Shown here: piece by piece, positions 9,046 through 18,001 of the stretch
Position numbering within the stretch: the first letter of the stretch is position 1
Layout of the letters: each line of letters opens with the position of its first letter
The notes under the pieces: generated by a model
What the model was told of the DNA's origin: nothing
Seen by the model: the letters and a program-made list of their open reading frames with translations, nothing else
The model's database searches: none
Translations under genes and position numbers: made by a program
DNA from: Cobetia amphilecti
Lineage (GTDB): Bacteria > Pseudomonadota > Gammaproteobacteria > Pseudomonadales > Halomonadaceae
Assembly (NCBI RefSeq): GCF_020217465.1
Contig: NZ_CP084115.1
Coordinates: 1,674,001-1,738,000, forward strand
DNA length: 64,000 nucleotides
Reading direction: 5' to 3'

Positions 9046-9617
9046 TCACGCAGCCTGCCAACGCCGAGGGCATCGTCGGCTTGATCGAGGACATCTTCGC
9101 CCTGCACGGTGCGGACTCCTATCTGGGCGAGGAGGTGACCATGGCCGAGCACATGCTGCAGGCGGCGCATCTGGCCGAGCAGCAGGGGGAATCCGAGTCG
9201 GTGATTCTGGCCGCCTTGCTGCATGACGTGGGGCATTACGCCAATGGGCTGCCGCCGGAGGTCTTGATGAACGGCCAGGACAATCGTCATCAGGTCAGCG
9301 GTGCCGACTGGCTGGCGCGCTTCTTCCCGGCCGAGATCGTCGAGCCGGTACGCCAGCACGTGGCGGCCAAGCGTTATCTGGTCGCGGTGGAGCCGAGCTA
9401 TCGCGCCTGTCTGTCACAGGCCTCGCTGGATAGCCTGGCCCTGCAGGGCGGGGCGATGGAGCCGCACGAGGCCGCGGCCTTTGCCCAGCTGCCCCAGCTT
9501 GCGGCCATTCTCAAGGTGCGGCGCCTGGATGATGCCGCCAAGGTGGCCGGCATGCAGACGCCGGACTTCGCTCACTACAAGCCGATGCTTCAGCGCTGGG
9601 TGCTGGCGGCGGTATGA
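9042..9617 (+). CDS. tmpB: HD-domain mixed-valent diiron hydrolase/oxygenase, TmpB/PhnZ-like
   Basis: Predicted to cleave the carbon-phosphorus bond of the hydroxylated phosphonate made by the upstream enzyme. It has 191 residues, the size of PhnZ and TmpB. The diiron ligands of the HD fold are visible: H37 (EHMLQ), H61-D62 (LLHDVGH), H83 (RHQVSG) and H106 (RQHV). Y27 and E30 (YLGEEVTMAEH) correspond to the PhnZ substrate-gating Tyr and Glu. The start overlaps the oxygenase stop by 4 bp, implying coupled translation. It converges with a LysR gene 16 bp beyond its stop. Substrate specificity (trimethyl versus unsubstituted aminoethylphosphonate) follows from the partner oxygenase family and is not proven. 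Confidence 0.78.
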   Translation: MITQPANAEGIVGLIEDIFALHGADSYLGEEVTMAEHMLQAAHLAEQQGESESVILAALLHDVGHYANGLPPEVLMNGQDNRHQVSGADWLARFFPAEIVEPVRQHVAAKRYLVAVEPSYRACLSQASLDSLALQGGAMEPHEAAAFAQLPQLAAILKVRRLDDAAKVAGMQTPDFAHYKPMLQRWVLAAV

Positions 9618-9633
9618 CGGGCTTTCCGGCGTC

Positions 9634-10536
9634 TCAGCCCTGTTGGACATCCCAATAGGGCGGGCTGCCGAAGTATTCGGAGAAGTAGTCCAGGAAGGCG
9701 CGCACCTTGGGGGCCAGCTGGCGGTTGCTGGGATAGACCGCCCAGATGCCGGTCTCGCTGATCAAGGGCGTCTCGGGCAGCACCTCTACCAGGCTGCCTT
9801 CGGCCAGGTGGCGGTAAATGCTCCATGTCGAGGACAGGGTGATGCCCAGGCCAGCGGCGCAGGCGTCACGAACGGCTTCGCCATTGTCGGTGCGGATACG
9901 CCCCTTGACGCGAATCGGCTCGACGCCGTTCTCGCACTGAAAGCACCACTGGTCCATGCCGATCAGGGTCAGGCATTCGTGTTCGTGCAGCATCGAGGGA
10001 TGCGTCGGTGTGCCATGGCGCGCGAGATAGTCCGGCGAGGCGCACAGAATGCGCTTGTCCGGTGCCAGGCGCCGCGCGATCAGGCTGGAATCCTTGAGGG
10101 CGGAGTTGCGGATGGCGATATCAAAGCCGCCCTCGACCAGATCGACGATGGTGTCGGTCAGTCGCAGGTCCAGTTCGAGATCAGGGCAGCGCTCGAGAAA
10201 ACCGGCCAGGCCCGGCACCAGGTGCATGCGCCCGAAGGAGGCGGATGCGGTGATGCGCAAGGTGCCGCTGGGGGAGGTCGTGCCGATGCCGACGGCAGCC
10301 CGCGCGGCCTCAGCGCTGATCAGTACCTCCTCTGCATGGGGGAGAAAGGCACGACCTTCTTCGCTCAGTGCCACATGACGCGTGGTGCGATGCAGCAGGC
10401 GCACCCCCAGACTGTCCTCGAGCTTGCGCAAGTGAGAGCTGGCGACGGCGGGCGACAGTCCCAGGTCCTCGCCGGCCTGACTGATGCTGTTCACGGCGGC
10501 CAGGCGGACGAACAGCTTCAGGTGCTCAAGATTCAT
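9634..10536 (-). CDS. LysR-family transcriptional regulator
   Basis: A 300-residue regulator with the N-terminal winged helix-turn-helix LEHLKLFVRLAAVNSISQAG...SPAVASSHLRKLEDSLG (residues 3-50) and a C-terminal effector domain with FLDYFSEYFGSP near the end. It belongs to the large group that typically controls a neighbouring oxidoreductase. It is divergent from the quinone-oxidoreductase gene at 10772, with a 235-bp intergenic region holding a nonanucleotide repeat. The likely target is that gene and itself. The inducer is unknown. Confidence 0.85.
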   Translation of the reverse strand: MNLEHLKLFVRLAAVNSISQAGEDLGLSPAVASSHLRKLEDSLGVRLLHRTTRHVALSEEGRAFLPHAEEVLISAEAARAAVGIGTTSPSGTLRITASASFGRMHLVPGLAGFLERCPDLELDLRLTDTIVDLVEGGFDIAIRNSALKDSSLIARRLAPDKRILCASPDYLARHGTPTHPSMLHEHECLTLIGMDQWCFQCENGVEPIRVKGRIRTDNGEAVRDACAAGLGITLSSTWSIYRHLAEGSLVEVLPETPLISETGIWAVYPSNRQLAPKVRAFLDYFSEYFGSPPYWDVQQG

Positions 10537-10629
10537 GCGGGTGTCCTCATTTGCGTCGACGTGCGTGGCTCCCGATGGCGAGAGGCACGCCAGCTACGGC
10601 TTGGCGCAATGTTCGTGACGTCCACTACA

Positions 10630-10692
10630 TCCAACAAGCTCAATACGTCCAACACGCCCAATACATCCAATACTTTCAATAAAACCAATAAA
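10630..10692. repeat. Nonanucleotide tandem repeat, seven copies, in a divergent promoter region
   Basis: Seven 9-bp units of the pattern YCCAAYACR run from 10630 to 10692 between the LysR gene and the oxidoreductase gene. The region is AT-richer than its surroundings. The units degenerate toward the oxidoreductase side (ACCAATAAA last). Confidence 0.75.
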
Positions 10693-10771
10693 CTGATTGT
10701 AGTTTATCGCCGTTTATCATTCAGGCCCATGACAATTATGCTGGCTCCACATCCACGCAGGAGACAGACTC

Positions 10772-11758
10772 ATGAAAGCGATGCTCGTCAAATCATTCGG
10801 TGGTCCCGAGGTGTTCGAAGCGGCCGAAATCGCCAAGCCCCAAGCGGCGGCAGGTCAGGTACTGGTGCGTATCGCCGCCACGAGTATCAACACCGTCGAC
10901 ACCATGATTCGCGAGATGGGCCCTGAGCTGCCACTGTCTCCCGCACTGCCGTCGCTGCTGGGCATGGACTTCGCCGGTACCGTCGAAGCCGTGGGCGAGG
11001 GCGTCGAAGGCTACGCCATCGGGGATGAAGTCTATGGTTGTGCTGGTGGCCTGGCCGACCTTCCGGGCACCCTGACCGCGTATATCGCCGCCGATGTCCG
11101 CCTGATCGCCCACAAGCCGAAGTCCTTGAGCATGGTGGAAGCCGCGGCGCTGCCGCTGGTCGGCATCACGGCTTATGAAGGTCTCAAGCGCGCCAACATC
11201 GAGGCCGGTCAGAAGGTGCTGGTTCACGGTGGGGCGGGTGGTGTGGGGCACATCGCCATCCAGCTGGCCCGTCACTTCGGTGCCGATGTTGCCTCTACCG
11301 TCGGTCGTGATGAGCACGAGACGCTGGTCGAAGGGCTGGGGGCCAGTGCCATCAATTACCGCAATGAGCAGGTCGCCGACTATGTGGCCAAGCACACCGA
11401 CGGCAAGGGCTTCGACATCGTGTTCGACTCCGTCGGCGGCGCCAACCTGCCGACCTCCTTCGAGGCTGCCGCGCTCAATGGCCATGTCTCGACGACCGTG
11501 TCCTTCATGGAAATCGACCTGTCCACCGCGCACTTCAAGGGCCTGTCACTGCATGTCGTCTTCATGCTGATCCCGATGCTGCATGACTTCCGTCGTCAGC
11601 AGCACCACGAGATTCTGGCCGACATGGCGCGTATCGCCGATGCCGGCGCGCTCAAGCCGATCATCGATGATCAGGTCTTCCCGCTTGAGGAAGTGGGCCA
11701 GGCCCACGCCCGCCTGGGCAGCGGCAAGGCAACCGGCAAGGTCATCGTCGAGGTCTGA
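10772..11758 (+). CDS. Zinc-independent quinone oxidoreductase / MDR-family alcohol dehydrogenase-like protein
   Basis: A 328-residue NADPH-dependent reductase of the medium-chain dehydrogenase/reductase superfamily. The N-terminal GroES-like domain carries GMDFAGTVEAVGEGVEGYAIGDEVYG. The Rossmann domain has the cofactor motif VHGGAGGVGHIAIQLARHFGA (about residues 148-170). The catalytic-zinc Cys and His of true alcohol dehydrogenases are absent, which fits the quinone reductase group. The start has AGGAGACAGACTC before ATG. It is divergent from a LysR gene that probably regulates it in response to electrophiles or quinones. Exact substrate is unknown. Confidence 0.85.
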   Translation: MKAMLVKSFGGPEVFEAAEIAKPQAAAGQVLVRIAATSINTVDTMIREMGPELPLSPALPSLLGMDFAGTVEAVGEGVEGYAIGDEVYGCAGGLADLPGTLTAYIAADVRLIAHKPKSLSMVEAAALPLVGITAYEGLKRANIEAGQKVLVHGGAGGVGHIAIQLARHFGADVASTVGRDEHETLVEGLGASAINYRNEQVADYVAKHTDGKGFDIVFDSVGGANLPTSFEAAALNGHVSTTVSFMEIDLSTAHFKGLSLHVVFMLIPMLHDFRRQQHHEILADMARIADAGALKPIIDDQVFPLEEVGQAHARLGSGKATGKVIVEV

Positions 11759-11840
11759 TAGCGGGACCTGATAGAGAGGTCTGATAGCGAGACCCGCCAG
11801 CCATCCAGGCGGCAGCATTTGACACTGCGCTGGCACAGAT

Positions 11841-11879
11841 GAACGACAGGGTGTGGCCATAGGGCACGCCCTGTCGTTC
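11841..11879. terminator. Hairpin between the oxidoreductase and SDR genes
   Basis: A long inverted repeat with arms GAACGACAGGG and CCCTGTCGTTC can form a stable stem. There is no T-tract on the plus strand, so termination strength is uncertain. Confidence 0.5.
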
Positions 11880-11918
11880 GCGTCTCAAGCGTCGTGTGAC
11901 ATTTCAAGGAGAGAGCGC

Positions 11919-12728
11919 ATGAAAACCATCCTTATCACCGGTTCTACCGATGGCATCGGCCTGGTCACGGCCAAGGCCCTGCTGGAGCGCGGCCATCGCG
12001 TGCTGATTCACGGGCGCAGCGAGCAGAAGGTCAATGGCGTCGTCGCCGAACTTGCAACGCTGGCAGGGGCTGAGCGTGTCGCAGGTTTCGTGGCCGACCT
12101 GTCCGATCTGGCCGCCATCGATTCACTGGCAAGCGAAGTGCTGGCGGCCAATGCCAGTCTGGATGTCCTGATCAACAATGCCGGTGTCTTCCAGGCCCCC
12201 AGCGTCGTGACGGCTGACGGTCTCGACCTGCGCTTCGTGGTCAACACCCTTGCCCCGTATCTGCTCACCCAGAAACTGGCTTCGGCACTGCGTCCGGCCG
12301 GGCGGGTCGTCAACCTGTCCTCGGCGGCTCAATCCTCCGTGGACCTGAAGGCGCTGATCGGAGAGGTCGCGTTCAACGACCACTACGCGGCCTATGCCCA
12401 GAGCAAGCTCGCGATCACCATGTGGACCCGCACGCTTGCCCAGGACTGGGAAGGCCAGGGACCGATCCTGATCGCGGTCAACCCGGGCTCTCTGCTGGCC
12501 AGCAAGATGGTCAAGGAAGGCTTCGGCGTGCCGGGCAAGGACCTGGGTATCGGTGCTGATATCCTGGTGCGTGCGGCACTGGATGAGGAATTCGCCGGCG
12601 CCAATGGTCAGTACTTCGACAACGACGCCCAGCGATTCGCACCGCCGCACGCCGACGCACTCGATGATGCGCTGTGCCGTGAAGTGGTCGCGACGATGGA
12701 GAAGACGCTCGGCTCTCTGGCTGGCTGA
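11919..12728 (+). CDS. Short-chain dehydrogenase/reductase
   Basis: A 269-residue NAD(P)-dependent oxidoreductase. The cofactor motif TGSTDGIG is at residues 7-14, the NNAG motif (LINNAGVFQ) near residue 86, and the catalytic Ser and YxxxK are in NLSSAAQSS and YAAYAQSKLA. The C-terminal region (FDNDAQRFAPPHADALD) resembles the retinol-dehydrogenase-like group that ends in an extra helix. The start has AAGGAG seven bases upstream; an in-frame ATG 66 bp earlier lies inside the upstream hairpin and is rejected. It follows the quinone oxidoreductase in the same direction and could be co-regulated, though the hairpin separates them. Substrate unknown. Confidence 0.85.
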   Translation: MKTILITGSTDGIGLVTAKALLERGHRVLIHGRSEQKVNGVVAELATLAGAERVAGFVADLSDLAAIDSLASEVLAANASLDVLINNAGVFQAPSVVTADGLDLRFVVNTLAPYLLTQKLASALRPAGRVVNLSSAAQSSVDLKALIGEVAFNDHYAAYAQSKLAITMWTRTLAQDWEGQGPILIAVNPGSLLASKMVKEGFGVPGKDLGIGADILVRAALDEEFAGANGQYFDNDAQRFAPPHADALDDALCREVVATMEKTLGSLAG

Positions 12729-12761
12729 AGCGCGCCGGGAACCGCTGTCACGCTGCAATAT

Positions 12762-12806
12762 GACGCCTCGCTCATGCTGATGATCTCTCAGCGTGGGCGG
12801 GGCGTC
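12762..12806. terminator. Bidirectional hairpin between SDR and chemoreceptor genes
   Basis: Arms gacgcctcgctcatgctga and its imperfect complement form a long stem between two converging genes. No strong T-tract is seen. Confidence 0.5.
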
Positions 12807-12857
12807 GTCGTATGCAAGGGCATGCAACGGCTGGCGGATGGATGGCGCCGGCTAGCC

Positions 12858-14108
12858 TCAGAGGCGATCGATCGCGGCGCTGACCTGCCGGGCACCGGCC
12901 AGGATCTCGGCGATGACCGCCTGGGTCTGATCGACGCTCTGCTGGCCGGCTTCACTGTGGATGACGACGGTATTCATGCGCTCGCCCCCCTGGCGGATCA
13001 AGGCCGTGTTGTCGCGCAATACCTTGCTGATCTGCTCGGCGGATTGCGTAGTGGCCTGTGACAGGCGCCGAACCTCGTGGGCCACCACCGCAAAGCCTCT
13101 GCCATGATCCCCCGCGCGGGCGGCTTCGACCGCCGCGTTCAAGGCCAGCAGGTTGGTCTGCTGCGCAATGTGGGAAATGCTTTCGGCCATCTGGTTGATG
13201 CTTCTCACATGATGATTGAGCGCCTCGATGACCTGCCGCGCCGTCGCGACTTCCGTGCCGGCGCGGGTGACATCCTCCACGGCGGCCGCCAGTTGTGTCA
13301 GGCCGTCAGCGGCGATGGTCTCCGTCTGCTGGGCGCTGGTGCGCGCGGCAGTGACGGCGTCTCGCGTTGCCTGATGCTGCTGCATCTCGGCGGTGATATC
13401 GCTGGCGAACTTGATGACGCGAACCACCTTGCCGCGGGCATCGAGCACCGGGTTGTAGGTCGCTTCCAGCCAGATCGGGCTGCCATTGGCCGTGACGCGC
13501 GCAAAACGCCCCTGTTTGAAGCTGTTGTTGGCCAACTCGCGCCAGAAGTCGGGGTTTTCCTCATAGAAGCTGTCAGCGCAGAAGCGACGATGATGCTGCC
13601 CGATGACGTCATGGGCCTGATACCCCATCACCTTGAGGAAGTTGTCGTTGGCCTTGAGCACGGTGCCATCCGGCGCGAATTCGATCACTGCCATCGAGGT
13701 GTTGAGCGCGGTGAGAATGGCGTCCTGACTGCTGGCGCTCTCGTGACGCTCACTGACATCGCGGGCAATCTTGATGATGTAACGCACACGCCCGCGGCGA
13801 GTCATGACCGGCAGGTAGGTCGCCTCCAACCACAAGGTCGCGCCTCTGGCATCACGTCGCTCGAAGGTGCCACCGCGTGAATGGCCGGCGGCCAGCTGTT
13901 GCCAGAAGTGTTGATAGTCCGGGGCCTGATGGACCTCGCTCGAGCAGAACATTCGGTGATGCTGCCCCACGACCTGATCACGGCGATAGCCCGTCGCTGA
14001 CAGAAAGGCGTCGCTTGCGCCAAGAATGCTGCCATCCGGGCGAAAGAAGATGCAGGCAGTGTGGTCTTCCAGCGCACGGCGCAGGGCCTGGGCACGATCG
14101 AGCAGCAT
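12858..14108 (-). CDS. PAS-domain methyl-accepting chemotaxis protein (BdlA-like, soluble)
   Basis: A 416-residue sensor for chemotaxis or biofilm dispersal. Two tandem PAS domains occupy about residues 10-120 and 135-240. Each contains [16 protein letters not shown] or its counterpart [16 protein letters not shown], and each is followed by a PAC-type [13 protein letters not shown] / [12 protein letters not shown] strand. The C-terminal signalling domain has the MCP hairpin core [23 protein letters not shown] and [13 protein letters not shown]. No membrane segment is visible, so the protein should be cytoplasmic, as in BdlA or haem/FAD-binding aerotaxis proteins. ATG at 14108 has AGGAA upstream and is preferred to one 42 bp earlier. 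The ligand is unknown. Confidence 0.85.
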   Translation of the reverse strand: MLLDRAQALRRALEDHTACIFFRPDGSILGASDAFLSATGYRRDQVVGQHHRMFCSSEVHQAPDYQHFWQQLAAGHSRGGTFERRDARGATLWLEATYLPVMTRRGRVRYIIKIARDVSERHESASSQDAILTALNTSMAVIEFAPDGTVLKANDNFLKVMGYQAHDVIGQHHRRFCADSFYEENPDFWRELANNSFKQGRFARVTANGSPIWLEATYNPVLDARGKVVRVIKFASDITAEMQQHQATRDAVTAARTSAQQTETIAADGLTQLAAAVEDVTRAGTEVATARQVIEALNHHVRSINQMAESISHIAQQTNLLALNAAVEAARAGDHGRGFAVVAHEVRRLSQATTQSAEQISKVLRDNTALIRQGGERMNTVVIHSEAGQQSVDQTQAVIAEILAGARQVSAAIDRL

Positions 14109-14407
14109 GGGAGAGTTCCTGGCAAGAGAGGGGAGGCACCAATCCGTCATCGACTGCGGACATCCTTGATGCGATTGTGCTGAAGTAATGTTTATTTACT
14201 GTTGAATCTACTATCGACACTGCTTCGCCAATCTTTAGCATCAAATTCCTGATGCTGTGGGTATCAGGATTCTCATCAATACGCTTGCCCCGCACGATTG
14301 CTCGGGCGGGGCGGGGTGGGATGTGAGGAGTGAGGTGTGAAGCGAGCTGAAGCCAGAGGCTTGAGGCATGCCATAAGCTCGGCGGCTGGTTGATGGACTT
14401 CTCTTGG
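14109..14407. other. Intergenic region between chemoreceptor and amidase
   Basis: About 300 bp, moderately AT-rich near 14180-14280, which probably holds the chemoreceptor promoter. I see no gene or convincing motif. Confidence 0.4.
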
Positions 14408-15820
14408 CTAGGGCTTGGGATAGACAAGGCCAGGAAGCATCTCCTCAAGCAACATGGCCGCATGCATCACTTTCATATCCTGGAACTTTCCTCCCACCAG
14501 ATGCAGTCCGACAGGCAGCCCATTGTCATCCAATCCGCAGGGGAGTGATGCCGCGGGTTGTTGGGTCAGGTTGAAGGGGTAGCTGAACGGCGTCCAGTCC
14601 ATCCAGTCAGTGTATTTCTCGCCGGGTGGGACGTTGTGCCCAGCGACAAAGGGTGAAATGGGCAAGGTGGGGGTAACAAGCAGATCCCATTGCTCGTGGA
14701 AGGATTGCATGTGTGCGCAAAGTGCAGTCCGCTCTCGTCTTGCCGCCAGATATTGCGACAAGGAAATGTTGTTGCCGCGCTCTGCAATGTCCAGCAAGCC
14801 CGGGTCCATTTGCTCTCGCTGGCTGTCGGTCATCTTTTCGACCACCTGGGTGGCACCCGCGAACCACAAGGTATTGAAGGTATCGAGGGGACAGGAAAAC
14901 CCGGGGTCTATCTCGATGACGTCAGCGCCCAGTCTCGACAGTAGAGCGACCGCTTCGTCCACTCGCAGGCGTATGTCCTGTGCAACGTCGACATACCCAA
15001 GCGTCGGGCTGTAAGCGATTTTCCATCCTTCAAGAGACAATGGGAGTGGCGCATTCCAATGAATACCATGCGGGTTGCCGAGCAATCCGTCTCGGGCATC
15101 CGGTCTTGCCATGCTGGCAAGCATCAGGGCGCTATCGGACGCCGTCCGCGTCATCGGTCCCAGGTGTGAGAGTGTCGACATGGCGCTGGTCGGCCATTGA
15201 GGTATCCAGCCAAACGTGGGTTTCAGGCCGAAGGTGCCGGTAAAGCTGCAGGGTATGCGGATCGAACCGCCCGCGTCACTTCCTTGATGGAGCATGCCCA
15301 GGTTCAGCGCGGCCGCTGCTCCAGCCCCGCCTGAGGATCCACCCGACGTCAGCGCGGTATTCCAGGGGTTGCGCGTTACGCCATGCAGGGGGTTGTCCGT
15401 CACTCCCTTCCAGCCGTACTCCGGTGAGGCTGTCTTGCCGAGAAAGACGGCGCCTGCCTTGCGCAGGCTCGCGGCGACGGGGGAATCGACGTCACTCCCC
15501 CCGTCGGGTGATGTGGTGGCGGAGCCGTACCGGGTCGGCATGTCCTGGGACAGCGTCAGGTCCTTGAGCGTTGTCGGCACACCGTCCAGCGGGCCGCAGG
15601 GCGAGCCGTTCATCCAGCGGGCTTCGGCGTCTTTCGCCGCCTTCATTGCCCCATCATGGGCGATATGCACGAAGGCATTGACCTTGGGGTTGAGCGTATC
15701 GATACGCTCCAGGCAGTCCCGGGTCAGCTCGACAGGGGATAGCTCACCCTGGCGAAATAGCGTCAGGGCGTCAGTGGCGGTCAATTCAGATAATTGCGTG
15801 GGAAGAGAGGCTGGGGTCAT
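14408..15820 (-). CDS. Amidase (amidase-signature family)
   Basis: A 470-residue amide hydrolase. The Ser-cisSer-Lys triad is complete: K86 in TLKDLTLS, S162 in TSGGSSGGAGAA and the nucleophile S186 in GSDAGGSIRIP. Size and motif spacing match aliphatic or aryl amidases rather than GatA (no GatB or GatC genes nearby). It lies 136 bp upstream, on the same strand, of the sodium:solute symporter stop, that is downstream of the symporter genes. This suggests that the symporter and amidase take up and hydrolyse the same amide or amino-acid derivative, although a terminator lies between them. Substrate unknown. Confidence 0.85.
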   Translation of the reverse strand: MTPASLPTQLSELTATDALTLFRQGELSPVELTRDCLERIDTLNPKVNAFVHIAHDGAMKAAKDAEARWMNGSPCGPLDGVPTTLKDLTLSQDMPTRYGSATTSPDGGSDVDSPVAASLRKAGAVFLGKTASPEYGWKGVTDNPLHGVTRNPWNTALTSGGSSGGAGAAAALNLGMLHQGSDAGGSIRIPCSFTGTFGLKPTFGWIPQWPTSAMSTLSHLGPMTRTASDSALMLASMARPDARDGLLGNPHGIHWNAPLPLSLEGWKIAYSPTLGYVDVAQDIRLRVDEAVALLSRLGADVIEIDPGFSCPLDTFNTLWFAGATQVVEKMTDSQREQMDPGLLDIAERGNNISLSQYLAARRERTALCAHMQSFHEQWDLLVTPTLPISPFVAGHNVPPGEKYTDWMDWTPFSYPFNLTQQPAASLPCGLDDNGLPVGLHLVGGKFQDMKVMHAAMLLEEMLPGLVYPKP

Positions 15821-15923
15821 GTCAGATCCTGTCCATTGGCTATCAAGTGCCGGCTATCAGGTACTGTGATCAAGCACTCGCACGTGGGACGTTCTCGGCA
15901 CGTGAGATGTTCTCGGCAATGAA

Positions 15924-15948
15924 AAGGGCCTGCGCAATGCAGGCCCTT
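15924..15948 (-). terminator. Rho-independent terminator of the symporter operon
   Basis: Stem GGGCCTGC-gcaat-GCAGGCCC, followed on the minus strand by CTTTTC, sits 10 bp past the symporter stop. Confidence 0.8.
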
Positions 15949-15956
15949 GTCGCTGG

Positions 15957-17483
15957 TCAGCGGGCTTCGATCACCTGAGGTGAGGGAGCCGCATCATCTT
16001 CCAGCTGCTCCGGGTGATATTCCGCGGTGTAATCCCGACGCGCCCGCGCGAAGCGTTCCACCACATCGGCATCCTTGCGCTGCAAGGCCAGGCTGATGAT
16101 GACGAAGGCTGACGCATTGAGGATCAGGCCCCAGATGCCGGCATGCAGGCCAAGCGGGTTGCTGACGCTGGCGCCGTAGGACAGCCAGAGGACGGTCACG
16201 ATACCCAGGATCAGGCCCCAGAAGGCCGCTTGCGGGTGTGCCTTGCGCCAGGTGATGGCGCCCAGTGTCGGCACGATCAGCTGAGCAGTGCCCGCCAGTG
16301 CCGCGATCCCGATGGTGACGAGCAGCCCCGGAACGGTCAGTGCCAGGATGTAGGCCGCCAGAGAGAAGCCGACCAGAGACAGGCGCCCGATGTGGACGAT
16401 GCGCTTCTGATCCGCTTGCGGGTTCACGTAGCGCTTGTAGATATCCATGGTGACGACGGTCGATACCGCATGGATCTGGGAGTTGGCGGTGGACATCGCC
16501 GCTGCCGCGCCAGCCGCCATGATCAGTGATGCCAGCAGATAGGGCGCATAGTTCATCAGCATGACGGGCAGGATCTGGTCAGCATTCTCCAGGCCAGGCT
16601 CCAGCAGTACGCCGGTGTACCCCGTGAGTACCGAGCCGAAGTAGGCGAAGGCGGCGAGCCCCAGCAGGAAGGGCATCAAGCCGAACAGCTTGCCGCTTTT
16701 CACCGAATACATGCGCAGCCAGATCTGGGGACCCATGAAGGCGCCGATGGCCACGATCACGAACAGAGAGAACCACATGGAGTAGCCCATGTTGCCATTC
16801 GGCCCCGGCAGCGTCAGATGCGCGGGCGAGTCGCTGGCGAGCTGAGCGAACATGCTGGTCGGGCCACCTGCCTGGCCGGCGATGTAGTAACCCGCATACA
16901 TCATGCCGAAGAACAGCAGCGCCCCGTAGATCACATCTGTCCAGGCGATGGCGCGAATTCCGCCGACCCACACATAGACGATGATGATGAAGTAGAACAG
17001 CAGTGCGGCCAGCCAGAAGGGCACGACGCCACCGGAGGCGACCTCGATCAGGTAGGCGCCGCCTGTCAGCTGGATCTGCAGATATGGCACGGTAAAGATC
17101 AGCGTGATGACGGCAACGAGGACTCTGAGTGCTTCACTGTTGTAGAAATCGCCCATCAGGTCTGACGGCGTCAGGTAGTCAAAGCGCTTGCCGAGATACC
17201 AGACGCGCTTGCCCACCCAGTAGTACATGAAGCCGAAGAGCAGGTTCCACGCAAGCGCGGTGAGATAGATCGGGCCACTGGTGTAGAAGGTGGCATTCGA
17301 TCCCAGGAAGGCAAAGGCGCTCCACCAGGTGGCCGCCACCGTGAAGAACACGGCAATGCTGCCCATGGCCCGCCCCTGAACGAAGAAGTCTTCGCTCGTC
17401 GTCTGGGACTTGCGGGCCGAGACGAGCCCGACGATCAAGGGAATGATCATGAAGGCCGCGATGATCAAGATGCTTCCAGTCAT
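15957..17483 (-). CDS. Sodium:solute symporter (SSS family)
   Basis: A 508-residue inner-membrane Na+-coupled transporter with about 13 hydrophobic segments. Family motifs include the N-terminal RKSQTTSEDFFVQGRAMG and ATWWSAFAFLGS, and the GGIRAIAWTDVIYG loop. MSTANSQIHAVSTVVTMDIYKRY near residue 350 matches the sodium-binding region of the family. The start has GAGGAG upstream. It begins 10 bp after the stop of a DUF3311 membrane protein, a partnership found repeatedly with this SSS subgroup. Likely solutes are amino or organic acids, or amides given the downstream amidase; this cannot be settled from sequence. Confidence 0.88.
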   Translation of the reverse strand: MTGSILIIAAFMIIPLIVGLVSARKSQTTSEDFFVQGRAMGSIAVFFTVAATWWSAFAFLGSNATFYTSGPIYLTALAWNLLFGFMYYWVGKRVWYLGKRFDYLTPSDLMGDFYNSEALRVLVAVITLIFTVPYLQIQLTGGAYLIEVASGGVVPFWLAALLFYFIIIVYVWVGGIRAIAWTDVIYGALLFFGMMYAGYYIAGQAGGPTSMFAQLASDSPAHLTLPGPNGNMGYSMWFSLFVIVAIGAFMGPQIWLRMYSVKSGKLFGLMPFLLGLAAFAYFGSVLTGYTGVLLEPGLENADQILPVMLMNYAPYLLASLIMAAGAAAAMSTANSQIHAVSTVVTMDIYKRYVNPQADQKRIVHIGRLSLVGFSLAAYILALTVPGLLVTIGIAALAGTAQLIVPTLGAITWRKAHPQAAFWGLILGIVTVLWLSYGASVSNPLGLHAGIWGLILNASAFVIISLALQRKDADVVERFARARRDYTAEYHPEQLEDDAAPSPQVIEAR

Positions 17484-17493
17484 GGTGAGCTCC

Positions 17494-17733
17494 TCAGCGC
17501 TTGCCGCCGGTGGAAGGGGCTCTGGCGCTACCCCAGTTGGTCAGGTAGGCATACAGGAACACGGCGGTGAGGAAGCCCCACCACACCAGGTTCCAGACGA
17601 GGAAGAACGGAACTCCCATCACCATGGGCTCGATCTTGTTGGCCATCAGCATCAATGGACTCTCGAGCATCAAGAATCCCAGCAGCATGCTGCCGTAGAT
17701 GGCGACCTTGCGGGTCGTGAAGCGCTTTCTCAT
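17494..17733 (-). CDS. DUF3311 small membrane protein, symporter partner
   Basis: A 79-residue protein with two predicted membrane helices (about residues 13-33 and 43-65: VPFFLVWNLVWWGFLTAVFLYAY). The FFLVWNLVWW segment is typical of DUF3311. ATG at 17733 follows AAAGGGGAATGCA, a strong ribosome site; a start 75 bp earlier would add an unrelated tail. It precedes the symporter by 10 bp and is presumably an accessory subunit. Function in the family is not established. Confidence 0.8.
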   Translation of the reverse strand: MRKRFTTRKVAIYGSMLLGFLMLESPLMLMANKIEPMVMGVPFFLVWNLVWWGFLTAVFLYAYLTNWGSARAPSTGGKR

Positions 17734-18001
17734 TGCATTCCCCTTTATTGTGGTTGGTGGGGCGGGTTGTGACCTGTCGTGTCGATGGCAGGGAACCAGG
17801 CATGGCAAAGCATCAATTATTGTATTTATGCGTATAAATTAACCAATAGGTGACAATCCCCCTACCGTCAAGGAAGTCACGGCGTTTTCGCTTTTCGCCT
17901 CACCCGCGACGCAGGCCCCCAAAATCTGGATAATGGCGGCCATCGCGTAGCCGTCTGACTGGCGTGCTGGCGCCCACACTCTTCACAGCGGTGCATCGTT
18001 C

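Noticed and set aside
9301-10926. A 541-codon plus-strand frame crossing the HD gene, the LysR gene and the oxidoreductase start
   Set aside because: It overlaps three well-supported genes in other frames and has a compositionally odd protein with no motifs.
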